Part shown: positions 51,206 through 62,404 of the stretch, one piece after another
Layout of the letters: the number at the start of each line of letters is the position of its first letter
Position numbering within the stretch: the first letter of the stretch is position 1
Assembly (NCBI GenBank): GCA_033819885.1
Contig: JAQYUZ010000015.1
Coordinates: 186,001 to 250,000, forward strand
Direction of reading: 5' to 3'
Source: Microbotryomycetes sp. JL201
Taxonomy: Eukaryota > Basidiomycota > Microbotryomycetes
Length of the DNA stretch: 64,000 nucleotides
Notes under the pieces: model-generated
What the model was told of the DNA's origin: nothing
Seen by the model: only the letters and a program-made list of their open reading frames with translations
Database searches by the model: none
Program-made: the position numbers and the translations under genes

Positions 51206-51711
51206 CGCGCCACTGGCCGACGGCGCAGGTGCGGAAAGTCGAAAGAGCATTCCAAGAAGCGATACGACTGCGCAATAAAGATTTCTTTGCTGTCCGGGCC
51301 GACCACGTTGCAAGGGCGGCGAGCTAGCGAGTGCAAAACATGCCAACGCGGAAGCTGAAAGTAATTTCACCGCAGAAGGTCGTATGCTAGTCTTTCACAC
51401 GCTCTGTCGCGGGTTCCCGCCACCTCGGTGTTGATGTTCAAACCGTTCGTGTCAAGTCTACGCCGTGCTGCTGTGCACGCGGGATCGACGAGGGTTGGGT
51501 ACAGTTGCACGTGTACGAAACCCCCCCCCCCGGATCACGTGACCGTTTCCGACGCTGTGCTCAGATGATAGAAGCAAGCAGGGCTGCCAGTCTCGATTGT
51601 GACAAGACTTTGAAATATATGCATCGGGCCGCACGTTTTCCGCCGCGCCAATGTTGCCAGTGTTCAATTCATTCCGCAGCACCACAGTGGTCATGGTCCG
51701 CCGACACCACA
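51206..51711. promoter_or_regulatory. Divergent promoter region, histidine kinase / membrane protein
   Basis: About 500 bases between two head-to-head starts. Includes an 11-base C run at 51521-51531. The open frame that extends the kinase upstream to 51370 begins with GTG and is likely leader. Confidence 0.4.
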
Positions 51712-52880
51712 ATGGACCAAGTCGCGGCGCACGCGCCCTTGGTCGGCTACTTTACGTTGATTGCGGGGCTTTGCGCTCTGCTTGCTCCCCAGCTACGCCC
51801 GACAAGCCCAACGTCAGCACCGTCCGCACTATTCGGCTCGCTGGCCGCATTGTCACTCGCTACGACGTGGACTTACATGTTCAAATACTTTGCATGGTCG
51901 AAGCAAGATGCTGGTGCGCTTCGTTGCCTTGGCACGGCTCTCTTCCACCCCAGCCTGATCGCGAGCATTCACAGCTCTTCAACTCGGCAGAAGTGTCACA
52001 TCTCGAGAATGGCTGGAGGCAAAAAGTCTATTTCATGAAGCATGGCACTTCGTTTGCTCCTCGTCAGACAAGTGGTGGTGGTCAGAGCAACTATGCCTGT
52101 GGACGGTCTCGGGCTTGTGTGTCTTTTTAATCATTGAAGGTCAATTGAGAGTCTTTGATAGCGCATAGTTGAAGAAGACTGAGCAACCACCCTTTCGCAG
52201 GCCGTAGACACCAGATCAAACACATTTGGGCGTTCATGCTACTCGGCCAAGTTGTCGCGGTGTCGTTCGCCCAGAACTTGTTCTTCGTTGCGCTCGAGAG
52301 CCAAAAGCGTCGCGGTATCAGAATCGGGAACAACTATAGAGCAGCAGATCACTCGATGCTCATTTGCGTCGCTTTAGCTTTGGGGGCTGTCGGCATTGTC
52401 CCGGCCACGCTCAACTCCAAAGCATTCTTGGCAAACTTGCTCTTCATGCATGCCGTACTGTTTGTACCGATGATCAAGGAACCTCACAGGATCCGCAAAA
52501 GTGGAATCTCTGTTGGATGGCTGCTTGCATCGTCGGCCGCGCTGAGCTTTGCAGCGAGAATCCCGACACTTTCGGCTTTGACATCTCAGCTCGGACTGGC
52601 GTCTCCCGCGCTGTTCGACACCCAGCTCTACAAAGCCATGTACCAGACGCTTTTCTCACACCCGGCGCAGTCGAGCATCAGTTTTGACGTCGTATTTGCT
52701 ACGCTATCGTTTGCGGTATGGATGATGTACGATACGGCATCTTACCCACTCGCCGGGTGCAAACACTGGGCGGGAACATTGCTCCTGGTCACGATAATGC
52801 CAGCGGTCGGAGTAGCGGTGAGCGGGAGTTTGTGGCTAGCACTGAAAGAGTGGCAGCAAGACGACCAAAAGGTAGATTGA
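51712..52880 (+). CDS. Conserved fungal multi-TM membrane protein, function unknown
   Basis: Three exons. Exon 1 starts MDQVAAHAPLVGYFTLIAGL and ends SKQDA. A GTGCGC donor joins it to ALQLGRSVTSREWLEAKSLF, then HEAWHFVCSSSDKWWWSEQL and CLWTVSGLCVFLIIEG. A second intron leads to RRHQIKHIWAFMLLGQVVAV and SFAQNLFFVAL. I count seven or eight membrane helices. The WWWS-Q block followed by a G-RR-IKH-WA-MLLGQ-VA-S-A-NLF stretch is a pattern I recall in uncharacterised ascomycete and basidiomycete proteins. The reading frame that gives this pattern is not the longest open frame, which supports the splicing. About 370 aa. No enzymatic motif is visible. Confidence 0.75.
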
Positions 52881-53241
52881 TGGTCTCACATCATTGCATT
52901 TCTAAATGTATTGCTAGTCAGGCTATACGTGACAGAAAGAAAAAGTGGCAGCAATGCCGAGCCCAAACTGAGACTCGAAAAGCGTGGATCGCCTTAGCCG
53001 CATTGTGCACCGTTCCTTTGTCTTCAACAAGCGAAGAAGCTATACGCGACGTGTTGACTTGCTTGGACGCCTCTCCCGCCAGCGCTTCCGTGCTCATTAG
53101 CCGTAGGTCCGTGCACGCGACGCGTCGACGCGCGTCACACGCGGCTCCTCCGCTCTCGCAGGTTGTCGACTAGCCCATCGGCGTCGCAGATCGTCTCAAA
53201 CAGTGGGTAGTACCGTCAAGCGTCGAGTCAAGTGGTGAATC
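52881..53241 (+). promoter_or_regulatory. Promoter region of the APSES factor with ACGCG cluster
   Basis: About 360 bases before the Mbp1-type gene. ACGCGA (53115-53120), ACGCGT (53120-53125), ACGCGCGT (53128-53135) and ACGCGG (53139-53144) are packed in 30 bases, with another ACGCGAC near 53045. ACGCGT is the MluI cell-cycle box bound by Mbp1-type factors, so self-regulation is plausible. Confidence 0.45.
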
Positions 53242-55832
53242 ATGGCTCCTGCTATGGCACACAACGGGTCAAGCAGCCGAGGCGGAAATGCGGCAGAGAA
53301 TGCAGCGCAGCCGTCGTATCCTAATCCCAAGTGAGCGATGCATTCATTTCACCTTGACGCGCCTCTGCCGTCACGAGACGGCTCAGCATCCTGTCTCGCC
53401 ATAGGCAGACGCGTCTAGCCCTTGCCGACATTGCGCAGGCACAGCTACCTCGCAAGAAAGTAGCGCTGACAAGCTATGTTTTTGCTGCAGCGTGCAAGGC
53501 AATCCCTACATCTAGTAGGCCTATCAGTGGAGACTACTGCAGTGCGTGACGTTCCTGACCTCGTTCGCTCCCTTCAGCCTCGCTGTTTATTCCTCCGTAC
53601 CGGTGTACGAGATGATGGTTCGAGGTATCGGCGTCATGCGTCGGCGATCAGATAGCTATCTCAACGCCACGCAAATCCTGAAAGTGGCTGGAGTCGAAAA
53701 GGGCCAGCGCACCAAGATCCTCGAAAAGGATATTGCCATGGGCGTGCACGAGAAGGTTCAAGGTGGTTACGGAAGGTACCAAGGAACCTGGTCAGTGAAA
53801 TACATGCTGAAGGACGGCAGTTTCTGATGGCTGGCCGGACCAGGATTCCGTTCGAGCGCGCTGTCGAGCTCGCCAACAGCTTCGGCGTATCACATTTGCT
53901 AGCACCGCTTTTCGACTACACGGCTCCGCCACCTCCTGTGTCTCTTGCCGACGGCCAAGCCGCGCCTGCCCTCAACAGATACGCTCCAGCTGGCTCTCAT
54001 GTAGCTCAAGGAGAGGACCATTCGGCGTCCGCCATACTCGACAAGGCTCGTGAACAAGGATTACTTACTGATGCAGTCGAAGAACCCGCTCGCAAACGTT
54101 CGCGAGCTTCGAGCGTTCGAGAACCGTTCAAGCGACCGCGTCTCGACTCGACCAATGGCTTCGCGGCACCTATGCCGGCGCAGCCTGCGACGGGTGACGC
54201 TCTCAAACTCAGAAGGTCGTCTCAGAGGATGTCTGCTGGCTCTGATGGCACAACTCCGTACGACCAGACAAAAGCAGCGCTCAAGTCTGTGTTTTCGATT
54301 GAGCCGGAGAGCCCTTCGGTCGTGCCCGACCTGTCTCTTTCTCTTCCTGCCGGCATTGATGTCGACACACCAATCGATGATAATATGCACACGGCTCTGC
54401 ACTGGGCCGCCGCATTGGCTCGCGTCACAATCGCAAAAGCGCTCGTCAATTACGGCGCAGATATCTTTAGAGGGAACAACGTGGGCGAGACCCCTCTGAT
54501 CAGAGCGGTGCTTGTTACCAACAATTCTGATCAAGATAGCTTCGGACGACTGCTGCAAGTGCTCGGTCCCAGTCTGCGCACGGTGGACGACTCTGGTCGA
54601 AGCGTGTTGCACCATGCCGCGCTCGTGGCTGGCGTGAAAGGCCGCGCGAGCAGCGCTCGATACTACATGGAGACTGTACTGGAGTACATTGCTCAACAAC
54701 AACATGGTCACTTCAAAGACATTGTCGATGCTCAGGATGCACACGGTGATACGGCGCTCAACATTGCAGCCAGAGTTGGCAACAGATCGCTCGTTCGGCT
54801 GTTGCTCGACGTTGGCGCAGACAAGACAAAAGCCAACAAGCTTGGCCTGCGGGCTGGCGATTTTGGCGTCGAGGTAGATGTCCGTAGCAAAATGCGGAGC
54901 GCATTCGTTTCAAGCGACTGACTGTCTCTACGCGTAGGAACTCGCCGTGACGGCAGGCGAAGAAGCTGTAGACGACGTTCGGGGCACTGCCGCTTCCAGC
55001 GCGCCCCTGCGCCAGTCTTCCGAACTCTTGACGTCGCTCCAAGATATGTTTTCATCTATCAAAAGCGATTTCGAAGCCGAGGTCGATCGCAAAAATGAAT
55101 CGCTCGAGAATATCCGAAAACAGTTGCGCACAGCTACGAAACAGCTGGCAGATCAACGACAAGTTGTTGACAAATTGCGAGAAAGTGTTGCACAGGTCGA
55201 CAAGCAACACCAACGCATATCGAACCTCGAGCGCGCGATCGCCGACGAAGACAGGTTCGATTGGACTGGTCGCACAGAGATTGACGGCTCGCCCGCGTCT
55301 CAATTGGCCGGACCGGGTTTTCAATACCGTGGACCGACCTCGACGTTGATCAACTTGCCCGCCGACATTTCAATCGAGTTTGACGCCGATCCTTCTGGTC
55401 CGGCGGAAGGGTCGCCAAACGCTCTTGTGCATCTGTTGAGGCTACAAGGATGGTATGAGAGGGTTGTTGACTTGTTGGATCAACGTGTCAAGAGGCTGAA
55501 CGGCGGCGAGGCAGAGCTAGAGGCAAAGTTGCAAAAGGTCGTTGCCAAGTGCAGCGGCGTCGAAGTTGATCAAGTCGAGACCATGCTTGACGGCTTGGTG
55601 ACTGCTTTGTGAGTTCCCGAAACTAAACACGCTTTGTACAGTAGGCTGACTGCGATCTTTTCATGGTCACTCAGGGAGTCGTGAGTAGCCTGAACCAGGC
55701 GTCTCCGTTCTTCGACGGATGAACTGACCAGTCCGCCGCCCACCTCACAGCGATGGCAACGCAATCGATATGACGCGAGTCGTATCGTTCCTTTCGCGCG
55801 TCAAAGACGGATCTCTCGCCCAACAGGCCTAG
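53242..55832 (+). CDS. MBP1: APSES/ankyrin transcription factor, Mbp1/Res type
   Basis: DNA-binding subunit of an MBF-like complex that drives G1/S genes. Start [15 protein letters not shown] at 53242. The KilA-N/APSES domain spans [60 protein letters not shown], and YQGTW joined through a 53-nt intron (53791-53843) to [20 protein letters not shown]. After a Ser/Arg-rich linker with a basic patch (PARKRSRAS) come ankyrin repeats ([53 protein letters not shown]), a coiled coil ([20 protein letters not shown]) and the Res-type C-terminus. Two tiny final exons give LES then [20 protein letters not shown] with a stop at 55830-55832. Middle exons between 53330 and 53573 are uncertain. Confidence 0.9.
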
Positions 55833-56246
55833 TCCCTTTTAGCAAACAGCCGGTACTGGGGCCGGAAGTGTGTATCAGAATGGCGGCGACTCTCAGCTTT
55901 GCGAAGCTCAGAAGAACCTTGTGTTTGTGACGCGACTCGAATTATTAGATTGGGATGTATCATACAGACACGTCAGCTCGTTGTCCCTTGTGCATTGCGC
56001 TGCAAATATATGTTCCTGAATTTGGGTCATTGAATCACACGAGACTCCACTATAGCAAAACCGATACATTTGCTATTGAATACGTATGCCATTTTCTTGT
56101 GATCGCGCGAGGTGCATATTATGATGTGCATTGTGAACATCACGCACTTGGAGCCCCAAAGCTGTCGACGTCGAGGCAGTCAGGCTCGGCTTGCACTTGC
56201 AAGCAAGCTCGACGCTCGGGAGGAACGAGCGTTTGCGCGTTCCAAC
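55833..56246. other. Intergenic region between MBP1-type and FHA-RING genes
   Basis: About 410 bases of non-coding sequence between two same-strand genes; likely terminator and promoter. An open frame that enters the next gene from 56112 lacks conservation before MSSSNN. Confidence 0.35.
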
Positions 56247-58751
56247 ATGTCGAGCAGCAACAACCTGACGGGCAGCGCGTCGCGACCGTCGTCCTCGACC
56301 GCGCTCGGGACCACGACCGCCTCGACCGCCGCCGCCCAGACGAGTTCGCAGCAACAGACTCCGCGTTCTCCGGGTTCGACACATGCAGTAACAATGCAAA
56401 ACACGACGGCAACGACACCCGGCGCTGGCACTGCGGCGCAGACTGTGCCTCTGCCGTCGCCGTCCGCGTCATCTTCGACGTCGAATCGGTTCGGCCTGGC
56501 ACTCAACTTTATCGGCCGCAGACCGCGTGGGTTGACCAATCCGTCGTCCATGACCGGTGGCGGTGGGCGCAGCCCCGGTGCGAGCGGCTCTCCAGGCAGT
56601 GAGCTGCCGCCGAGCCCGAGCGGAGGCGACAGGCCGACGAGTAGCGGCTACGGCTTCCCTGCGCTCAGGCGCACGCTCTCCAAGAGGCAAAATAACAGCT
56701 CAAACAGCATCACAGGCGTCACTGCCTCGACGTCGGGGCAGCAGGCAGATTCGTCTCGCCACAGGACAGGCCGCAGTCGCAGTTCGTCGCAGCCGCCGTC
56801 GGCAGACACGCTCACGCAGCGCACGCGCTCGTCCAACGCGGCCATCGGCGGCTCGGTGAGCGCTGGAAACTCACAAGACGCACTGCCGTCAGGTCCCTCT
56901 CCTACAGACGCCACACCGGCCGTTGAGGACGGCCCAGCATCATCAGCCAGCGCCACATCAGATGCGACCTATCGCCTGCGCCTCGTGCCACATCTCGAGT
57001 CATCTCGCTCGCTACACTTTGAGCCTGTAGATAGAGACCTGTCGCCTTTTAGGATCGTCAAAGTTGGCAGGTTCACGGACCGGTCACAGCAAACGGGCAC
57101 GGTCGACCCGACCCGGATCGCTTTCAAAAGCAAGGTCGTGTCTCGCGGACATGCCGAGATCTGGGTCGACGATGCTGGCAAGTTTTTCATCAAGGACACA
57201 AAGTCGTCGTCGGGCACGTTCCTGAATCACATCCGATTGAGCGCGCCGAATGTCGAGAGTCGAGCGTTCCCTTTGAAGGACGGCGATGTACTGCAGCTCG
57301 GCGTCGATTACCAAGGCGGAACAGAGGAGATTTATAGATGCGTCAAGATGCGAGTCGAATTGAACCGTGCATGGCAGAGAGGCAACAACGCGTTCAACAC
57401 GGCCGCTCTCGCACAAATCAGAGCTCTTGGCGGCGCAACGCCAACAGTCGAGAGCAAGCCGCTTGCGCCAGCGGGCGAGAAGATGGCGAACCCGTCTGCG
57501 CCGGCAGGAGCAGCTAGCATCACAGACTGTTGCATTTGTGAGCACGGGGCGGATCTGCAAACAGATTTGCCGAGCTGACGTATGCATTGCGCAGGTTTGT
57601 ATCCTGTCACGGTTTGCCAAGCACTTTTCATCGCCCCTTGCTCGCATGTGACGGTAAGTTTGCATTGCGGGTATAGTCTTGACCTGGGCTGAACTCGCTT
57701 CACAGCATTACAAATGTATAAGGCCGCTCGTGCAACAAAATTACCCTGGTTTTTGTTGCCCGCTGTGCCGCACAGTGAGTCAATGGCTGATGATTGCGCG
57801 AAGAGCCCATCTCAAGGTAGTCGCTACGCACAGTACGCCGACCTCGAAGCAGATGTCGAGATTGAGCCAGCGGAAGTCGAGGAACCAGCACCCGGTGCTG
57901 CATCGGCACCTCCGACCGTCAATGAAGAGCCCGAGCGAGAAGCACTCTTGGATGAAGTCATGTCGAGCGTCGACGAGGTCGAAGAACCTCCGTCGCATGC
58001 CGCTTCAAGGGCGCCTTCTATTCGTTCTCGTCCGTCCTCTGTGCGCAATGCCGACACGTCGAGTATTTCAAGAGCCAGCATGTCCGGGCTGGCTCGTTCT
58101 CGCCCTGCTTCGCTGAATGAGCAGCAAGCTTCAGACGCTGCTGCTGCGGCACCCGCCTCATTGCCAGCCGTCGCCGCCGCGCTCGAAATGCAGATGCAGC
58201 CGGACTCTGACGCATACATGTCGTTGGCAAGCGCCGCCACGCCTCCGAACAACACATTCCTATCTACCCTCGCCGACGGCGCTAGGTTGCCGCGAATGAG
58301 TGGGAATGCTGCCGGTCCTTCGCCGTTGGCCATCTCGCGAGAGAACCCGCCTGTTGGACTTGAGCAGGCTCTGTTGGCTCACAAAGCCACAGCATTGAGC
58401 ACCAGTGGACATGCGGCTGTCAACGGTGACGAAGCTGGTCAAGATCGAAAGAGCATTGGGTCAGACACCGATCGCGCGAGCAAGGATGGGAATGAAGAGA
58501 TGGCGGATGCAACGTCAGCTCGTCATCAGCCAGCAGACGGATCTAACAAGGTTGCTGTCGTCGTGTTCAACGAAGAGAATACTACCAGCGGCAGTAGTGG
58601 CGGAGTCGACGTCAAGGGCAAAGGCAGAGCCGACGGAACAGACTGCGGCATGCGGAGAGAGACCGTTGACAAAGCGAGTAGGGGTGATGACATGGATGTC
58701 GACGCCGTCGACCCGCAGCAGCAAGATCCAAGTCGCGCCATGGAATCTTGA
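56247..58751 (+). CDS. DMA1: FHA-RING E3 ubiquitin ligase, Dma1/Dma2 type
   Basis: Ubiquitin ligase that reads phospho-threonine and delays mitotic exit or septation in yeasts. Start MSSSNNLTGSASRPSSSTAL; the first 220 residues are Ser/Thr/Gly-rich. The FHA domain runs through FRIVKVGRFTDRSQQTGTVD, KSKVVSRGHAEIWVDDAGKF and IKDTKSSSGTFLNHIRLSA. The RING is assembled from three exons: TDCCICLYPVTVCQALFIAP, CSHVTHYKCIRPLVQQNYPG, FCCPLCRT; cysteines and histidines are in RING-H2 order. A GTGAGT donor then joins to YADLEADVEIEPAEVEEPAP and a 320-residue acidic, Ser/Ala-rich tail (RASMSGLARSRPASL; GDDMDVDAVDPQQ). The domain core matches Dma proteins closely; the long tail is larger than in yeast Dma1. 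Confidence 0.9.
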
Positions 58752-59220
58752 CGCCGACGGCAGTCGGTTCAAGAGGCTTCTTTGTGTTAGTATCATTCGT
58801 AGATTTGAGGTGTTCACATGTTGTTATTTTTGGCACGAAATTGAATTCGAAGTTGCTGCGCATCCAGTCTTGGGCTCGTTGCTTTCGTGAGCGCACCTCG
58901 TTGGCGGATTAGCGCACCTCGTTGGCGGATTAGCACGCTCGATCGAAAAGGACAGCAGGGTGTAGCTGTTGTTTATGAAGCATGAGGGTACAGCAGACTC
59001 GCCATTGATAGCCGAATGGACCAGGTGAGGCTCCGGGTTGAGTTGCCGAAGCAAAGTCGATCCAACCGCTGATCACATGTGTGCATGCGCTTTCGTTACT
59101 GACGTCGTGCTTCTGAATGGTTCGGCGTTGACGCTGTAGAATTCAAAGGGATCAAGCTCGTCGAGCCAAGTTCGTTGATCGGTGGCATGGGAGTACTTCG
59201 TCGACAGGGACGTCATTTGA
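58752..59220. other. Intergenic region with 21-bp tandem duplication
   Basis: About 470 bases between the FHA-RING gene and endonuclease V. Apart from the duplication at 58890-58931, I see no structure or gene. Confidence 0.4.
58890..58931 (+). repeat. 21-bp exact tandem duplication
   Basis: Two adjacent exact copies of a 21-base unit that begins AGCGCACCTCGTTGGCGGAT and ends in T. A partial third start (AGCACGC) follows. Located in the 3' flank of the FHA-RING gene. Likely slippage. Confidence 0.9.
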
Positions 59221-60363
59221 ATGGCAGATGACTGGTCAATCAGCTACATTGAGCAAATCCGAGTCGAGTGGTACGGCGCTAGAACACGTTGCCACAGCCC
59301 AATGTGTCGGAAACAGTGGCGAGTGGTCCACATTTGTAAACGAACATACCCATAGCCATGGACAATGCTCGATTCCGCAAGTCATTTTCGTTGACGTGGC
59401 CGAGGCAGCCGTACCTGGGCTAAAAGTCGTCGGCGGTCTCGATATTTCGTTTTACGACTCGGAGGTCGACACGGTAGCCCAACAGCCAGGCGCAGTCGAG
59501 TGTATACGCGGATCTAAACCAAGCGCATCAAAGGGTATCGCGGTTCTGGTGTTGATGTCTTTTCCGGACCTCAAAGTAAGTCCCGAGCCGTGAAAACACG
59601 TGTTCGCAGATGGCGCTAACAAGGCTACAAGCTCCTCCGTGCCATTCACGAAACTATCGATCTGAGCACAACCCCTTACGTTCCAAGTTTCCTTTCCTTC
59701 AGGGAATCGTGGGTCCTGTCAGCTCTTGTCAAGGACAACTGGACTCAACTTCAAGACACGGGCATCGCGCCTGGACTGCTTTTCGTGGATGGAAACGGAA
59801 GGCTGCACGAGAGGGAAGCAGGCAGTGCGGTGGCGATTGGCCTGGAAACTGGTGTACCCACAATTGGAGTCGGTAGGCAAGAAAACCTACTCCAGCGCAC
59901 GACACTGATCAAGGAGAGTTTCTAGCCAAGGAATATCATCCGCTGCCGGCGCTTGATTCGACATGCTTCATGGCAACTCAGAAAAGTATGCGAAACATGA
60001 CTCGCAAGCTTTTGACGGAACGAGGCAGTTTAGTCCCGATCATTAACGGTTTCAACGCCACGGTCGGGGCAGTGAGGCTGTCTGAAATCCCAAAAGTGTC
60101 CTCGTTGTTGACTCGTTTTGCTCTCTCACCAGGCTGTATTGACTTCCCCCTCGACCATGGCTAGGAACCCGATTTTTGTCTCGCCCGGTCACGATGTCAG
60201 CTTGGAAACAAGTGTCGCGATGGCATTGTTGACAAGCAAGAGTGCTCGAGTGCCCGAGCCAGTCAGAATGGCAGATTTAATAGGTGAGTAGAGCGTCGCT
60301 CTGTTATCCGAGCAGTGCTCTGTTATCTTTTGGTTCGCAACACCTATAGCGGCTAGCAGCTGA
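59221..60363 (+). CDS. Endonuclease V
   Basis: Nuclease that cuts near inosine in RNA or deaminated DNA. Catalytic region: LKVVGGLDISFYDSEVDTVA with the first metal Asp in GGLDIS; then PDLKLLRAIHETIDLSTTPY, VPSFLSFRESWVLSAL, LLFVDGNGRLHEREAGSAVA with the second Asp in VDGNG. TIGV is spliced through GTAGGC to AKEYHPLPALDSTCFMATQK, supplying the family Lys (IGVAK). Then RGSLVPIINGFNATVGAVRL joins NPIFVSPGHDVSLETSVAMA and VPEPVRMADLIAASS, with stop at 60361-60363. The 5' exon MADDWSISYIEQIRVEW at 59221 is a good EndoV start (it normally begins near an 'IE.W..EQ' helix) but the join to the next exon is unsure. Convergent with the GPD gene, 246 bases apart. Confidence 0.87.
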
Positions 60364-60609
60364 AGAGACGGCTGTCGCCAGGCAGACAAATCGTTCGCGA
60401 GCAACTCGAAAGGCAACGGGCCGGCAAGTGATTGCCTGCACGCGAGAGGATAACTTGTCTATTTCATGCGAGAACGAAAATGCCGTGCAGGAAAGCGGCT
60501 GCAAATACGTAGACTGCCGGTCTATACCGAAGAAACGAAAACCCAAGAGAGGAGGAGAAAGAGAGACACTGCGAAGGTGTTCGGTCAGGCGACGCAGAGC
60601 TGTGGCTCA

Positions 60610-62025
60610 TCAGAGATGGGCTGTCATCTTCTGTGGCTTCAGGCCTTCGTATGCCACGCGATACACAATGTCGAAGAGCGGGTAGTCTTTGACCTTGCCT
60701 CGAGCCTCGAGAAATTCTGTCTCGCAATGCATCAGTCAACGAACAAGAAGAGAGATGAACGGCTTGAAGCTCACCGTGAATCTCTTTCGCCGTCATGACG
60801 CCTTGCAGCTTCTGGCCGTTCAGCATTTCCCTTTCGAGCTCGTCGAATGACTGTAGATTCGACAGCTCAGCTTTCGTTGATGGCACTTCAGCATTGTGCT
60901 CACCTTGCCAGAAGAAACGAAAGCCTCTGCACATTTTCGGTTGCGCCCGCCAAGGCATGAGGTGATGACGTCTGCGATGCCAGCACTTTCCTCCACGAAT
61001 GTCTGGTCACGCACGCCAGGAAAGTATGCCTTTGCGAAATTTTTCATCTCGAGGATACCGATGCGCATGATGGCAGCCTGTACTCATCAACGAGTCAATG
61101 ACATACATCACCACCTGGCTCACTTGTACACCGTACCTTGGCATTGTTGCCGAGTCCGAGGCCATCAACGAGACCAGCAGCAACGGCAACGACATTCTTG
61201 AGCGCTCCGCACAAAGCAACTCCAGCAACATCATCCGTCAAATGGCAACGAAAGTTTTCAGTGTGGAACAGCTTGACCCACTTTTCGCCGTCTTGCCTCT
61301 GCCTGCACGCGATAGTCGTCTCGCTGAACCTCTCCTTGGCGACCTCGTCTGCGATGTTGGCGCCCGAAAGCGCGCCGCACGGGATACCCAACTCTTGCTC
61401 AATCACGTCAGAAAACAGCGAAACCTTGTCCCTGTCGACTTCAACGCCCTTGATCAACGATATGGCGCGTGCATCCTTTGGCACTTTGCCCTTGAGTTTC
61501 CGACACACGTCTCCGATGAATTGATGCGGCAAGACAAAGATGAGAGCGTTGGCGCCTTGGCACGCTTTGACCAGGTCGGGTTCGGCTCGGACGTGCGGCC
61601 TGATTTTGACCCCGGGCAGGTATTTGACATTTTCGTGCTCCTGATTGAACGTCTCGCTCAATTTGCGTCCCTTGTACTGTTCGTCGTGGCATTACTATTG
61701 ACGTTATGTGGCGTATGAGACCTGTGCGTGCACGAACCTGCTCCTCAAACATCCACATGCGCACGTCTTGTTCAAACAGATCCGGCTTCTTCTCTGTGTT
61801 GATACCGACAATCTTTGCGATGGCAGAACCCCAATTGCCGCTGCCTGTTGTGGAGGCAAACGTCATGAGCGTTGCGGCCCAACGAAGCCGAGACGAACCG
61901 TCGGCGTCAGGTTGTTGATGCCATGCAAGCACGCGAACCTGTCGCCGGATCCTCAAAGGTAGCTTCACAAGTCACTTGCCTATGATTGCCACCTTCCATT
62001 TGCTTGCAGTGGCCGAGGACGACAT
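60610..62025 (-). CDS. GPD1: Glycerol-3-phosphate dehydrogenase, NAD-dependent
   Basis: Reduces dihydroxyacetone phosphate to glycerol 3-phosphate for osmolyte, redox balance and lipid synthesis. [17 protein letters not shown] joins [20 protein letters not shown] (NAD-binding GxGNWG). Then [120 protein letters not shown], and finally [20 protein letters not shown] with a stop at 60610. Six or so exons. The frame is open upstream to an ATG at 62265, adding 80 residues rich in Arg, Ala and Ser that resemble an import signal (see findings). Divergent from DAHP synthase. Confidence 0.95.
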
Positions 62026-62404
62026 TCTTGCGAGGACGGGCACACGACTGGCAACGAATGGACAAAGCAACGGGCGGGTAGCGCTTGCGGGACGGGCAAA
62101 CGACGCAGCAGCAGAGCTTAGAAAGCGCACAGTCGCCAGCTTGAGTATGAGAGCGCCGGCTAAGTTGAGAGTAGAAAACTGGGCCCCGGTTGCGCGGGCG
62201 CGCGAGAGCAACCGGCGATCAATCTTGCACGTGATCCGGGCAAAAGAAGCGAGCTTGAAAATCATTCACCGCGCCCGGGAGGATGTCACAGTTCATCCAA
62301 TTTTTTGAAAGATGGCGACGACTGTTTGACAAAGTTCTGTTTTCAATAATGGCAGAGTCAAACCGCTCGCGGGCGAGCGGACAGGTGGTTTGGCCTCGAG
62401 CACG
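62026..62404. promoter_or_regulatory. Divergent region, GPD / DAHP synthase
   Basis: About 380 bases between the two starts. The left two thirds stay open in the GPD frame up to 62265, so part of this may be coding leader. Confidence 0.35.

Noticed and set aside
61098-61718. 206-residue plus-strand frame
   Set aside because: Antisense to conserved GPD exons; no features of its own.
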